Position numbers and translations under genes: made by a program. From the NCBI GenBank assembly GCA_963741985.1, contig CAVUKD010000004.1, positions 248,001 through 312,000 on the forward strand: a stretch of DNA of 64,000 bases. The letters run 5' to 3'. Shown piece after piece: positions 37,111 through 46,573 of the stretch (position 1 is its first letter; each line of letters opens with the position of its first letter). This DNA is from Cryomorpha sp963741985 (GTDB lineage Bacteria > Bacteroidota > Bacteroidia > Flavobacteriales_D > Cryomorphaceae). The notes below the pieces were generated by a model, which saw only the letters and a program-made list of their open reading frames with translations, was not told the origin of the DNA and ran no database searches.

Positions 37111-37247
37111 GTTTCATAGCCCTTTCGGGCAGGCATCTTATTCGGGGGGTTTACGCAGGTAAATACCCAAAGTTTCGTTCAATTCTATTTTTATTTTTCC
37201 TCGATTATATCTGCGAAAATCTAAGAATAAGAATGTGATAAGCCATT

Positions 37248-38795
37248 TCAAAGATTAAGTGGCATTACTTTGAAAACAAATGGATTAAGTTTCTCTATTT
37301 GATCCGTGCGATCGCTGTAATACAGACTATTTCGATTTTCTAATACGAGTTTTGTTTCTGATATTTTCGCCCATTTTTCCAAAACAGATTTCAGCTCTGA
37401 AATTTGAATCATTTTGGAAGTTCCGTTCGCTAAATTATTCGTAAGAACCATTCCCAATATCTGTCCGTGATCTGAAAACACCGGACTACCGGTAGCTGAA
37501 TGTGCCATATCTGTAGTGGCAATATTGTTTTTCTCGAAAGAATTGAGTGTACCCTTTGTATAGAAAAAATCTCTTTCGGGATAACCGACTGAATACATTT
37601 CCTGCCCTATTTTGGCATCATCAGATGAGAATCGGTAAGGCAACCGTACTGGTTTTTCGAGTTCCGTTTTCAAAATCGATATCCCTATAGTGGTATCAAC
37701 ATATACTACTTCGGCTTCCAAACCAAGATCGGCATTTACCAAACGAACGCTTTTTCGATTTGAAAGTTTAGATGTGGTCAGAAACAAACCATCGGCACTT
37801 ATTGCGAAAGCGGTGGCTTCAATTTCTGGAATCTTTACAGATTTTGGTGTCGGAATCACTTTTCGAACCGTATCCATCGACACTACTAAATCTTTTTTGG
37901 CTGCAGCCTCCTGATCGACCATTCCGGATAATCCGAATGCTGTAATCACCGACACCGTGAGCGCAACCATGGCCGATAAGGCTAAAATGGCAAGTGGTTT
38001 CATCTTCTTCTGTTTATGATTGGTCACGACCGATGACTTATCAAGAGCAGATTGTGTATCTGGTTCGATACGTTCCTGCATTTCTTTGAGTCGCTGCAAT
38101 CTGTTCTTTCGGGTCACATAACTTCGTACCATAGCTATGGTGCGTGAAATGATGGTTACTCCCACTTTTTTATCATCAGACAATTCGACCGAATCGCCCG
38201 TATTATTGTCTAAAACAAAACGTACTAAAATTTCAAATTCAGTGTCGCTTACCGCAAAGTTTTTGGAGTCAGAATCTTTAATAAGTTTTCTGAGGCTCTT
38301 TGCGATACGCGAAAAAACTTTGTCTTCATCATCAATTCCGAATCGTGAACCAAGCTCTGCCAACTCCTTATTGAGGCCGATATGTTCGATAATAAGTGTA
38401 CGGGCCGGTTCACCCACTAGGGCAAGTTTCTCGGCCGTTTTCTCACTTCGGTTGTTAATGGAATCTATTTCATCAAAAGCATCATCCATAGAATAAAAGG
38501 CTCTGCGATAGCTTACAAAGTCGATATCCACATTCCGTTTTTCCAATTTTTGGATCCATAGCTTTCGCGAAAAAGAATAAATGACTTGTTCCGCCTGATC
38601 CATAATTTTTGGACCGCGAAGTTCAATTAACTGCGTGTAATAGATGAATGCCTCGGTGTAAATGGATTCAGCCTCAGCAAGCGAGCCCTTGTTTTCGGTA
38701 ACAAACTCCATCGTAGGCAATGAAAAACCTGCAAACTGAGATTCGAGTCTTTTCCAGTCTTCGGGGGTAAATGAATGCAGATTATGAAGTTTCAT
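37248..38795 (-). CDS. ECF-sigma-like / transmembrane / degenerate trypsin-like fusion protein
   Basis: 515 residues of unusual make-up. Residues about 30-172 resemble an ECF sigma factor: a region-2-like segment (GSLAEAESIYTEAFIYYTQL) and a region-4-like helix-turn-helix stretch ending in VFSRIAKSLRKLIK. A single transmembrane helix (about 266-290) follows. The outer part (about 326-478) has the HtrA/trypsin fold pattern. All three catalytic positions are changed: Lys343 replaces His in the LTTSKLS segment, Gly371 replaces Asp in IGISILK, and Thr435 replaces Ser in SATGSP. It is probably a membrane-tethered sensor or regulator, not a protease. Homology of the N-terminus to sigma factors is my reading and needs a profile search. 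Confidence 0.6.
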   Translation of the reverse strand: MKLHNLHSFTPEDWKRLESQFAGFSLPTMEFVTENKGSLAEAESIYTEAFIYYTQLIELRGPKIMDQAEQVIYSFSRKLWIQKLEKRNVDIDFVSYRRAFYSMDDAFDEIDSINNRSEKTAEKLALVGEPARTLIIEHIGLNKELAELGSRFGIDDEDKVFSRIAKSLRKLIKDSDSKNFAVSDTEFEILVRFVLDNNTGDSVELSDDKKVGVTIISRTIAMVRSYVTRKNRLQRLKEMQERIEPDTQSALDKSSVVTNHKQKKMKPLAILALSAMVALTVSVITAFGLSGMVDQEAAAKKDLVVSMDTVRKVIPTPKSVKIPEIEATAFAISADGLFLTTSKLSNRKSVRLVNADLGLEAEVVYVDTTIGISILKTELEKPVRLPYRFSSDDAKIGQEMYSVGYPERDFFYTKGTLNSFEKNNIATTDMAHSATGSPVFSDHGQILGMVLTNNLANGTSKMIQISELKSVLEKWAKISETKLVLENRNSLYYSDRTDQIEKLNPFVFKVMPLNL

Positions 38796-39058
38796 AGAGT
38801 TTTATACCATTTCAAACAATTCTCCTAGCTGGGAATATTAATACAACTTAATCTTGTACAGCTTTCTTTACCGCCTTTTTACGTGAATTGGGAATTTTTT
38901 GTTTCAAAGAGGAGTTTAACCTGGTGAGGCAGGAACTTTAGATCCTTTTTGGCGTATGCCCAGAATGCAGGTTTAACCATATTTAACGGGCTTAAGACAA
39001 TCCTCTTGCTGTGATTATAGTTACTTTTAGCATTGAATTTCAGACGAAAAATTTATTT

Positions 39059-40669
39059 ATGAAAGTATTGATTGCCGGTACGCTGGCTCTTTTTTTTAGC
39101 CTCAACAGCTATTCCCAACAAGCGCAACTTGAACCCGAATTCAGACAGGCGGCTGAAAAGCTCACGGCGCTTTTATATCATATTGATCACAGCTACGTGG
39201 ATAGCATTTCGACCAATAAACTGGTAGATGATGCGATCCGAAAAATGCTGTCCGATCTCGATCCACATAGCGTGTATATCCCTGCAGATGAAGTAGCCCG
39301 AGCCAACGAAGGTCTTGAAGGAAACTTTGAAGGAATCGGAATTCAATTCAATATCCTTCACGATACTATTACAGTTGTTTCTCCCATAGCCGGCGGTCCG
39401 AGTGAAACGCTGGGAATAACAGCCGGTGATAAAATTGTATCCATAGAGGGTGAAAATGTGGCTGGTGTGGGAATAACAAATAAAGATGTAACCGATAAGT
39501 TACGCGGCGATAAAGGCACTAAAGTGAATGTTGGTATCGCACGACATGGCGTTAAAGAACCTCTTGATTTTGAAATCACGCGAGACGAAATCCCGATATA
39601 CAGCCTCGATGCTTCCTATATGGTCAATGACAAAATAGGATACATTAAGCTCAATCGGTTCTCCAAAACGACTATGGATGAGTTTCATACAGCTATCAAT
39701 AAACTTAAGGCTAATGGAATGCAGGATCTTATCTTAGATCTTCAGGGAAATGGTGGCGGACTCCTCCAAACGGCAGTTGATCTTGCCGATCAATTTTTGA
39801 AAGATAAAGAACTGATTGTTTATACACAGGGAGTGCATTTCCCGAGAAGCGAACGCGATGCGACGGCGGCAGGAGCTTTTGAAAAAGGCCGCTTGGTGGT
39901 ATTGATTGACGAAGGTTCGGCCAGTGCATCAGAGATTGTAACCGGAGCCGTTCAGGACTGGGATCGCGGACTGGTAGTAGGCCGCAGAAGTTTTGGCAAA
40001 GGGCTTGTACAGAGACCAATACCTCTACCTGACGGAAGTTATGTGCGTCTTACAACGCAAAAATATTATACACCGAGTGGTCGCTGTATTCAGAAGTCTT
40101 ACGACGATGGTTTGGAAGCCTATTACATGGAAAAATACCAGCGCTTTGAAGATGGAGAGGTATATTCACTAGACAGCCTTCATGCACCCGATTCACTTAA
40201 GTATGAAACGCACAATAACCGTGTGGTATATGGCGGAGGCGGTATTACGCCCGATGTTTTTGTACCAATCGACACTTCTCAATCCTCCAAATTAAATACC
40301 GATCTTATACGTACCGGTGTGATGAATACATTTGCGATATCTTACACCAACCAGAACCGCAAGAAGCTTCTGGCAAAATATCCAAACGTAAAATCTTTAA
40401 TTGCAGGAATGGATATGGATCCCGTGATTGAAAAATTCAAGGCTTTTACGGCAAATGAGGACAAGGACATCCAGTGGAGCGACAGCACCTATCAACATTC
40501 CGAAAAGATGATAAAAGGAAGGCTGGAAGCTTTGATAGCTCGTAGTTTATGGGATTATTCAGCCTACTACGAAGTGTTTAATCCGTACTGGCCGGCATTC
40601 ACTCACGCGATACAGGTTTTGAATGACGACAGCTATAGTGATTACAACTTAGAAAAGTCTAATTTCTAA
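39059..40669 (+). CDS. S41 family C-terminal processing peptidase
   Basis: CtpA/Prc-type periplasmic serine protease, 536 residues from ATG 39059; the frame extends 16 codons to a GTG. A signal peptide (about 1-20) precedes a PDZ domain at about 95-175 (IGIQF, GITAGDKIVSIEG). The catalytic Ser289 is in DEGSASASEIV and Lys314 in SFGKGLVQ, separated by 25 residues exactly as in known Ser-Lys dyads of the family. It degrades or trims periplasmic and lipoprotein substrates from the C-terminus. It stands before a DUF1573 gene, about 75 bases apart. Confidence 0.93.
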   Translation: MKVLIAGTLALFFSLNSYSQQAQLEPEFRQAAEKLTALLYHIDHSYVDSISTNKLVDDAIRKMLSDLDPHSVYIPADEVARANEGLEGNFEGIGIQFNILHDTITVVSPIAGGPSETLGITAGDKIVSIEGENVAGVGITNKDVTDKLRGDKGTKVNVGIARHGVKEPLDFEITRDEIPIYSLDASYMVNDKIGYIKLNRFSKTTMDEFHTAINKLKANGMQDLILDLQGNGGGLLQTAVDLADQFLKDKELIVYTQGVHFPRSERDATAAGAFEKGRLVVLIDEGSASASEIVTGAVQDWDRGLVVGRRSFGKGLVQRPIPLPDGSYVRLTTQKYYTPSGRCIQKSYDDGLEAYYMEKYQRFEDGEVYSLDSLHAPDSLKYETHNNRVVYGGGGITPDVFVPIDTSQSSKLNTDLIRTGVMNTFAISYTNQNRKKLLAKYPNVKSLIAGMDMDPVIEKFKAFTANEDKDIQWSDSTYQHSEKMIKGRLEALIARSLWDYSAYYEVFNPYWPAFTHAIQVLNDDSYSDYNLEKSNF

Positions 40670-40744
40670 ACGATTTGTTAAAGAAAGTGGAGTATTCAGG
40701 GAATTACTAAATTTGTAAAACGAAAATTTTTAAAATCCAACAAA

Positions 40745-41290
40745 ATGAGTGAAAGTTTAAAAAATGGATTGATGGTATTTATAGCAGCATTATTGGTAGT
40801 AAATACCGTATTGCTCGTGAAAGGCGGATCATCATCCTACACCGACCCAACCGCAGCGAAAGCAAATTTTGAACGTTCGAATCCTGAATCTATGGCTGTA
40901 GCCAATAAAAAAGCTACCGCAGCTTCTATAGATCCAATGAAAACGGCCAGCGCGAAGCCAAGCGGCCCACTCTCTTCAATAAAATTTCAAGAGAGCGAAT
41001 ACGATTTTGGTAAAGTAATGCAGGATTCTGAAAACAAAAAAATCTTCACCTTCACCAATACAGGTAAGGAACCATTGGTAATTTCAAATGCAAAAGGATC
41101 TTGCGGATGTACTGTACCACAATGGCCTAAAGAGCCTATCGCACCGGGAGAGACCGGAGAGATAAAAGTGGTTTACAAACCAGGAAAACAAAAAGATAAA
41201 CAACATAAAACGGTTACCATTACCGCAAATACCGAACCGGAACAAACTGTCATATCTATTTCAGCCGACGTACAACAAGTACCAGCTTAA
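40745..41290 (+). CDS. DUF1573 (Ig-like ASPM/SPD-2/hydin-type) envelope protein
   Basis: 181 residues. An N-terminal hydrophobic helix (about 8-26) acts as signal or anchor, then a low-complexity linker, then a DUF1573 domain (about 85-180). The domain has the typical YDFGKVMQD, FTFTNTGKEPLVISNAKGSCGCT and VVYKPGKQKDKQHKTVTITAN stretches. These domains are small secreted Ig-like modules of unknown role, common in Bacteroidota. It is probably co-transcribed with the protease upstream and ends at a strong terminator. Confidence 0.88.
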   Translation: MSESLKNGLMVFIAALLVVNTVLLVKGGSSSYTDPTAAKANFERSNPESMAVANKKATAASIDPMKTASAKPSGPLSSIKFQESEYDFGKVMQDSENKKIFTFTNTGKEPLVISNAKGSCGCTVPQWPKEPIAPGETGEIKVVYKPGKQKDKQHKTVTITANTEPEQTVISISADVQQVPA

Positions 41291-41309
41291 TATTGGTTTA
41301 TAAAAGAAT

Positions 41310-41348
41310 AAAAGCCTCCGTCAAGAAATTGATTGAGGCTTTTTTTTT
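41310..41348 (+). terminator. Intrinsic terminator after DUF1573 gene
   Basis: Stem AAAAGCCTC with GAGGCTTTT, plus further pairing inside (GTCAA/TTGAT), is followed by a run of eight T. It lies 20 bases after the stop codon. Confidence 0.85.
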
Positions 41349-41605
41349 GTGTGGAGATGAGATAATATTAGTTACCGAAGGTATGTCGCCAACCACTAAG
41401 ACAGCATTATTTTTTTGAGTCACCAGACCTGATCGGGTACACTAGCTTCACTAACTCAGATCGCACCGCTTCGTTTTGGCACCTGTGGAGTCTTCTTGAT
41501 AGAAATGCTTGTAAGCTGCCGGGTAGAATGCATACAATAAATTGATTCCAGTATAAATCATTTCAGAACCTTTTCTATTTTTGAAATCCAAAGCAATATC
41601 TGTAA

Positions 41606-43201
41606 ATGCCTTTCCACCATTTTAGCACCGAACAAATCATCCCGCTGCTAATCGGTGCGCTCTTTCTGGTTGCTTCGATTCTCAGTTTCACAAAAAACAG
41701 AAAGCTCAGCCTCTCTTTCCTCTTTGTCGGATCATTCGGAATTAGTTATTTCATTGCTAATCTTGATCATTTTCTGATTTTATGGGATGAACAATATCAC
41801 GCTTTAGTTGCCAAGCATCTCACCCAAAACCCATTGAAGCCGATTCTTATTTCAAATCCCATTCTCGGCTTTGAATACCGCAACTGGACAGCCAACCATA
41901 TCTGGCTACACAAGCAGCCATTGTTTCTTTGGCAGATGGCACTGAGCATCAAATTGTTTGGAAACTCAGTCCTCGCAGTGCGTCTTCCAAGTATTATTAT
42001 GCATGCTATTATTCCTCTTTTCATTTTCCGAATTGGTAAAATCGGCATCAATGCAAAAGCAGGTTTTTACGGAGCCCTCCTATTCGCTGTAGCCTATTTT
42101 CCATTAGAACTCGTTTCGGGCACATACACCACCGATCACAATGACGTGGCATTTCTTTTCTATGTTATCGCTTCTTTTTGGGCGTGGTTCGAGTACGAAA
42201 AATCTAAAAATCGGAGGTGGATAATTCTCATCGGGCTTTTCAGCGGATGTGCTGTTTTGGTAAAATGGCTTATGGGGCTTTTGGTATTGCTAATTTGGAG
42301 TATTACGAAATTCATTTTGGATCGCGAAAACAGGCAAAAATTCAAGTCCTATCTTCCAATAATTTATGCAGCAATCATTTCAATGATCACCTTTTTGCCT
42401 TGGCAGATTTATATTATTCTCACCTATCCCAAAGAATCCTCATATGAATATAAACTGAATGGAGCACATTTTTTTCACGCGATCGAAGGCCATGCCGAAA
42501 ACACCTGGTTCTACTTTAACGATGGGCTCAGTAAGCTATATGGCTCGGGGTTTCTTATTCCTTTTCTCTTGCTTTTTGGTGTAATTTGTCTGGTAAGGAA
42601 TTCGAAAAATAGAATGGCCAAGATTGCCATTCCCACCACTATCGGGTTCGTATATCTCTTTTATACCGCAGCTGCCACCAAAATGACCGCCTTTCCAATT
42701 ATCGTAGCACCTTTTATTTATCTGGGGCTGGGATGCCTGATAGATCGTGCATTAATCCTTTTTCAACAGAAAGTGAAAGTGCGTGCCCTACCTGAAATAT
42801 TAGCGATTATCCTTCCGCTTCTCGTAACCTATTCGGCGTTGAATCTCTCTAAAATTGAGCATTATCATACCTATTCGAAGCCGACCGATAATAACAACAG
42901 GGAAAAGGAAGAAATTGAAATGCGCTTTATTCGCAGTCTCGATGCACAGTTGCACGGTGAGCCATATGTTATTTTCAATGCTTCCCTTACGGTAAATGGA
43001 AACATTCCGATCATGTTCTTTACCAATTATGATTCCTATAATTTTGTTCCGGGCCAAAAGGTAATCGCCAAAGTAAAAGCCGCGGGAAAAAAAATAGCGA
43101 TAGTCGATACCGGCAATCTTCCGAAGTTCATCCGCAACTATCCGGATATCAAAATACTAAAAGTTAATATGCTCCCGCCGAGGCATTTTGGGGAAGATTG
43201 A
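41606..43201 (+). CDS. GT39-like (ArnT/PMT_2 family) membrane glycosyltransferase
   Basis: 531 residues with about 11 hydrophobic helices. The first large outer loop has LWDEQYHALVAKHL, the acidic site of GT-C transferases, and a second acidic motif TDHNDVAFLFY follows. It has a short C-terminal soluble tail instead of the long domain of the homologue at 19850-21943. It likely transfers a lipid-linked sugar to an envelope acceptor. It is not part of an obvious polysaccharide cluster. The preceding 260 bases hold no recognisable gene. Confidence 0.8.
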   Translation: MPFHHFSTEQIIPLLIGALFLVASILSFTKNRKLSLSFLFVGSFGISYFIANLDHFLILWDEQYHALVAKHLTQNPLKPILISNPILGFEYRNWTANHIWLHKQPLFLWQMALSIKLFGNSVLAVRLPSIIMHAIIPLFIFRIGKIGINAKAGFYGALLFAVAYFPLELVSGTYTTDHNDVAFLFYVIASFWAWFEYEKSKNRRWIILIGLFSGCAVLVKWLMGLLVLLIWSITKFILDRENRQKFKSYLPIIYAAIISMITFLPWQIYIILTYPKESSYEYKLNGAHFFHAIEGHAENTWFYFNDGLSKLYGSGFLIPFLLLFGVICLVRNSKNRMAKIAIPTTIGFVYLFYTAAATKMTAFPIIVAPFIYLGLGCLIDRALILFQQKVKVRALPEILAIILPLLVTYSALNLSKIEHYHTYSKPTDNNNREKEEIEMRFIRSLDAQLHGEPYVIFNASLTVNGNIPIMFFTNYDSYNFVPGQKVIAKVKAAGKKIAIVDTGNLPKFIRNYPDIKILKVNMLPPRHFGED

Positions 43202-43311
43202 CATTCAGAAAACCCAATTGGCAAAGGGCAATCGGCAACAGGAAAAATACTTTCTAACTTCCAATTAACCTATGCAAATAGCTCATAACCAGAACTCATT
43301 GCAAATTACGT

Positions 43312-43329
43312 ATTGCTTATTGCTTATTG
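43312..43329. repeat. 7-base tandem repeat at gene end
   Basis: The unit ATTGCTT occurs twice plus a partial copy, overlapping the phhB stop codon. Similar 7- or 14-base repeats are at 56814-56830 and 59798-59824. Confidence 0.6.
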
Positions 43330-43563
43330 AAACAATCTGTCAATCTTCTTCGCCAACTTATGATCCTTCTCCGTGACTTTATCGCCATCATCATGCGATT
43401 GTAAGGAAATATCTACTTTGTTATAGACATTCTTCCACTCGGGATGGTGGTTCATTTTCTCAGCCACCAGTGCCACCCGCGACATAAAACCAAACGCTTC
43501 AACGAAATTTTCAAATTCAAAAGATCGTTTTAATTGATTGTTTTCTTCTTTCCAGTTTTCCAT
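43324..43563 (-). CDS. phhB: Pterin-4a-carbinolamine dehydratase
   Basis: 4a-hydroxytetrahydrobiopterin dehydratase, 79 residues, recycling the pterin cofactor of aromatic amino acid hydroxylases. The family signature is present: FMSRVALVAEKMNHHPEW (about 26-43) with the active-site His pair, then NKVDISLQSHD and the C-terminal VTEKDHKLAKKID. It stands alone; a partner phenylalanine hydroxylase is not in the window. Tryptophan 2,3-dioxygenase lies 12 kb away, too far to infer linkage. Confidence 0.92.
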   Translation of the reverse strand: MENWKEENNQLKRSFEFENFVEAFGFMSRVALVAEKMNHHPEWKNVYNKVDISLQSHDDGDKVTEKDHKLAKKIDRLFQ

Positions 43564-44077
43564 GATAAGGATAAAACCGTGTGGAGAGTGAAATGTTTAA
43601 TCCGATGAAGCGGAGAAAAAGGGAGTTCATATAACTTGCGTTGGTTAGTGTCTGCCCATAGGGTCCACTATCTGCGTTGCATTTATCTTGATAAACAGTC
43701 ATCCTGACGTTCACAGTCAGCATTCCTTTATTACGCCTTCAGGTTGTCCATACAGAGTCACTTCGATTCTGAGATCGATGCGCTACTTACGTACTCCCGA
43801 ATAGTCGTAAGTATTCAAACGTGCGCCCATGCCTTCGGCTTGATCTAAAGACTGGCTATTGAACATTATAAATCAGACACCTGACTCTTTTGACAGACTC
43901 TAATGAAATGCAAATGCTGCTGAGTCGAGCGATATGAAACGTTTATACCTTCTTCCTTCTAATCAAAAAAATAATTACATTGAAATCGTGAAACCTTAAA
44001 ACTAAGATCTAAAAATCGGCCATTCGCGAACCCAGAAATATGGCTGTAGGGATTTCAATCCGATGTAAATCAATAGT
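43564..44077. other. Intergenic stretch with no assigned gene
   Basis: About 510 bases between phhB and the broken outer-membrane gene. No convincing open frame, RNA or long hairpin was seen; short open frames here look like chance. It is probably eroded sequence. Confidence 0.5.
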
Positions 44078-45306
44078 ATAACCACTATAAAGAAACTCAT
44101 CCTCTTACTTCTCGCTACATTTTTAATGCTTACCTCCTACGCTCAAATTGTATTTCAAAAAGGTTATTTCATTGACAATTCCAATGATAGGGTCGAATGT
44201 TTAATCAAAAATGTTGATTGGAATTCGAATCCATCCAAATTTGAATATAAGCTAACAGATCAATCGGATTTAGAGGGATTTAGAGACAGGAACTCTCAAA
44301 AATGTCAAGGAATTTGGTGTTACAATGAGTCTAAATATGTTAAGCTTAAAGTGGAAATTGACAGATCAAGCGACGATGAGAATACTATGGCAGACAAGAA
44401 AATTCTTTATTCAACGAAGAAGTATTATTCCTGAAAGTTTTATTTGAGGGAAAAGCTAATCTTTACGAATACACTGAATCGAACTTTAAGCGGTTTTTTT
44501 TCAGTAAAGATGACTCTTATGCCGAACAATTGGTTTATAAAAGATTTAAAATCGCGCCACCCTAAGATTCACCTGAAACCAATATAAAAATAGGAATTAA
44601 TAATACATACAAACAACAATTGTGGAATGATCTGAAATGTCCTTCCATCACAATGAGTCAAGCTGAAAAATTGGATTATAAGAAGAGCTCTCTTCTTCAT
44701 TTTTTGCGGATTATAATAAATGTACGGGTCAGGATTATGTAAACTACGAGGATAAAGAAAAGCGGGATTTATTGAATTTAAACATCCGACCCGGGGTGAA
44801 TTTCTCATTTTTTACAGCCCAGCGTATAGGCCAATTTTATACCGCTGAATTCGATTTTGGCAGCCAAGTAAATTTCCGAATCGGTATTGAAGCAGAGTTT
44901 ATACGGGGCTTTAACAAGAATAAATGGGCTATTATCTGTGAACCCACCTATCAGTCCTTCACAGGTGAAGCCACTTATGAAATCACGGATCTTATTGGAC
45001 TACAAATCCATTGAAATTCCACTTGGGGTGAGATATTATTTCTTTTTAAATCAGAAGTCTAAGTTTTTTATGAATGGTCAGTTTGTATATGACATCCCAT
45101 TCAATACAACGTTAGAAAACAGCATTTCAAATAATCTAGATATTTTAGCCGGTGCTAACTGGGCTGTGGGATTGGGCTATAAGTTTGACGATAGATTCAG
45201 TGTTGAGGCAAGATACTATACACCACGCGATTTGTTGGCAATCTACTCAGCCTGGTGCAGTGATTATAAAACCTTTTCTGTGATAGTTGGCTATACTCTT
45301 TTCTAA
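44078..45306 (+). pseudogene. Broken outer-membrane beta-barrel (PorT-like) protein gene
   Basis: The pieces of one protein lie in order but in changing frames. The signal peptide LILLLLATFLMLTSYAQ is intact, but its in-frame start is ATA (44078), not ATG. A first piece (44126-44434) reads IVFQKGYFIDNSNDRVECLI. The frame then shifts near 44430 to a piece reading VLFEGKANLYEY. It hits an in-frame TAA at 44563-44565, continues to about 44690, shifts again near 44700 (ADYNKCTGQDYVNYEDK), and shifts once more near 44990 before the last piece, which ends in the barrel strand FSVIVGYTLF. The family is a secreted or outer-membrane protein of Bacteroidota. The number of lesions rules out a simple sequencing slip. 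Confidence 0.8.
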
Positions 45307-45438
45307 ACAGTACCTGAAAGTAGCAGTGAAACAGGGAGTTTGCTTGTTCAACTTTCTGGAAGTGAAATTCTCCGCTCCACAGTAGGTGCGTCTTAGGGTC
45401 CGCTGCATTTACCTTCGGTGAGACCGCTTCGCTAAGCG

Positions 45439-45675
45439 CTAATGCTGCGGAAGTATTCTCCAAAAGACAATCTTACCGTCATGCTTCAAACTTACCCATT
45501 TAGTTTCAAAAAGGGTGCTACACGGACAACATAGGGCATTGAAATACTTGAGGAATGGAATTCCGCAGCATAACAAATACAGCGGAGCTCGGCGCGAATG
45601 AAGGTAAATATCGCGGAGTGCTTTTCTGCCAGTGAGAAAATCAATTATTACATCCGTATCAAAAACGACCTTCAT
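45439..45675 (-). pseudogene. Broken PIN-domain (VapC-like) toxin gene
   Basis: The first 18 codons are a textbook PIN start, MKVVFDTDVIIDFLTGRK, with the acidic residues of the RNase site. Soon after, homology moves to another frame (AIFTFIRAELRCICYAAEFH), so a frameshift near 45615-45625 breaks it. The downstream half of a PIN domain is not recognisable. It begins directly at the end of the antitoxin remnant (TAATG overlap). Confidence 0.65.
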
Positions 45676-45851
45676 TAAAGATATTTTTTCTTTAATGCTT
45701 CTTTTCGTAGTTCTTCATTTGAATTTTCAGAATTATACCGTATCGACCCTGCGAGCTCTTCAACGATAGAATCAAATGGTTTCTCATTAATTCGACATGT
45801 TTTGGAGTCAAGTGATTTAAAATATTCTTCGACAACGTAAGATTTAGATAC
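45675..45851 (-). pseudogene. Antitoxin remnant (DUF6364-like)
   Basis: A 58-codon open piece upstream of the PIN start reads VSKSYVVEEYFKSLDSK at its beginning and ends EALKKKYL, like the C-terminal half of DUF6364-type antitoxins. A TGA stop precedes it in frame and the N-terminal half is corrupted. The stop overlaps the toxin ATG by one base, the normal arrangement of a type II pair. It abuts the end of the J-protein gene. Confidence 0.5.
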
Positions 45852-45918
45852 TCAAAAAAACGTAAACTTTTCAAAGTAGTTGTCCGATTATGGATCGATA
45901 CGCGCACCAAATAAGTTC

Positions 45919-46488
45919 TCACTCCCTATTCTTAATCAAGAAATACCACATCATATATAGGAATGCCATTCCAAAGATAATTGGCAAAACATGAAATTCG
46001 GGCTCTTGCCCGGGAAGATGGGGCTGCCGACTTTCGGTATAATATCCGATAAACGGTGAGACAATCATAAAAATTCCAATACCGAAAACCGCGTAATCGA
46101 AAACGGAATTGACCATAACCGCCGTGCGGTAAATTGGTGATTTTTCAAACTCCTTAAATTTCAGATCAGCGTACGTTTCTGCCCGTTGGCGAGCGCTATC
46201 TGGTTGAGTTGAACCACCAGTCTGACTCGTGCCGTATTTGCGGTGTTTTTCACGCTCCGCTTCACGCCGTTGCTGATACCGAACTATCGCATCGCGCACA
46301 TATTCATCGCGCTTCATCAGAATCTCGTATGCCTCGTTTACATCGATAAACTGAATCCGGGTGCGTGGGTCTCCGCTTTTATCCGGATGATAGAGCTTTG
46401 CGAGTTTTCGGTATGCCGTTTTTATTTCCCCGTCAGAGGATCCTACAGGCAATTCAAGTACACCATAATATTTATCAAAAATTCGCAT
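45919..46488 (-). CDS. Membrane J-domain protein (DnaJ-like co-chaperone)
   Basis: 189 residues from ATG 46488 (14 upstream codons are open). The J-domain is at residues about 1-70, with the HPD motif in LAKLYHPDKSGD, so it can stimulate an Hsp70 (DnaK) ATPase. A charged linker follows, then two transmembrane helices (about 120-142 and 166-185). It lacks the zinc and C-terminal domains of DnaJ, so it is a class C J-protein acting at the membrane. It diverges from the T9SS gene. The target is unknown. Confidence 0.85.
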   Translation of the reverse strand: MRIFDKYYGVLELPVGSSDGEIKTAYRKLAKLYHPDKSGDPRTRIQFIDVNEAYEILMKRDEYVRDAIVRYQQRREAEREKHRKYGTSQTGGSTQPDSARQRAETYADLKFKEFEKSPIYRTAVMVNSVFDYAVFGIGIFMIVSPFIGYYTESRQPHLPGQEPEFHVLPIIFGMAFLYMMWYFLIKNRE

Positions 46489-46514
46489 GGAATCTAAATC
46501 TACGAAATAAAATG

Positions 46515-46548
46515 TTTTGGGTTTATGCAATCCAACGTTCTACATTTG
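46515..46548 (+). promoter_or_regulatory. Promoter of the T9SS cargo/PorP cluster
   Basis: TTTTG (46515-46519) and TACATTTG (46541-46548) are spaced by 21 bases, a good match to the Bacteroidota promoter form. The ATG of the first gene lies 26 bases after the -7 box. Confidence 0.65.
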
Positions 46549-46573
46549 TTTTTCGTATTTTTCACCGATCAGA

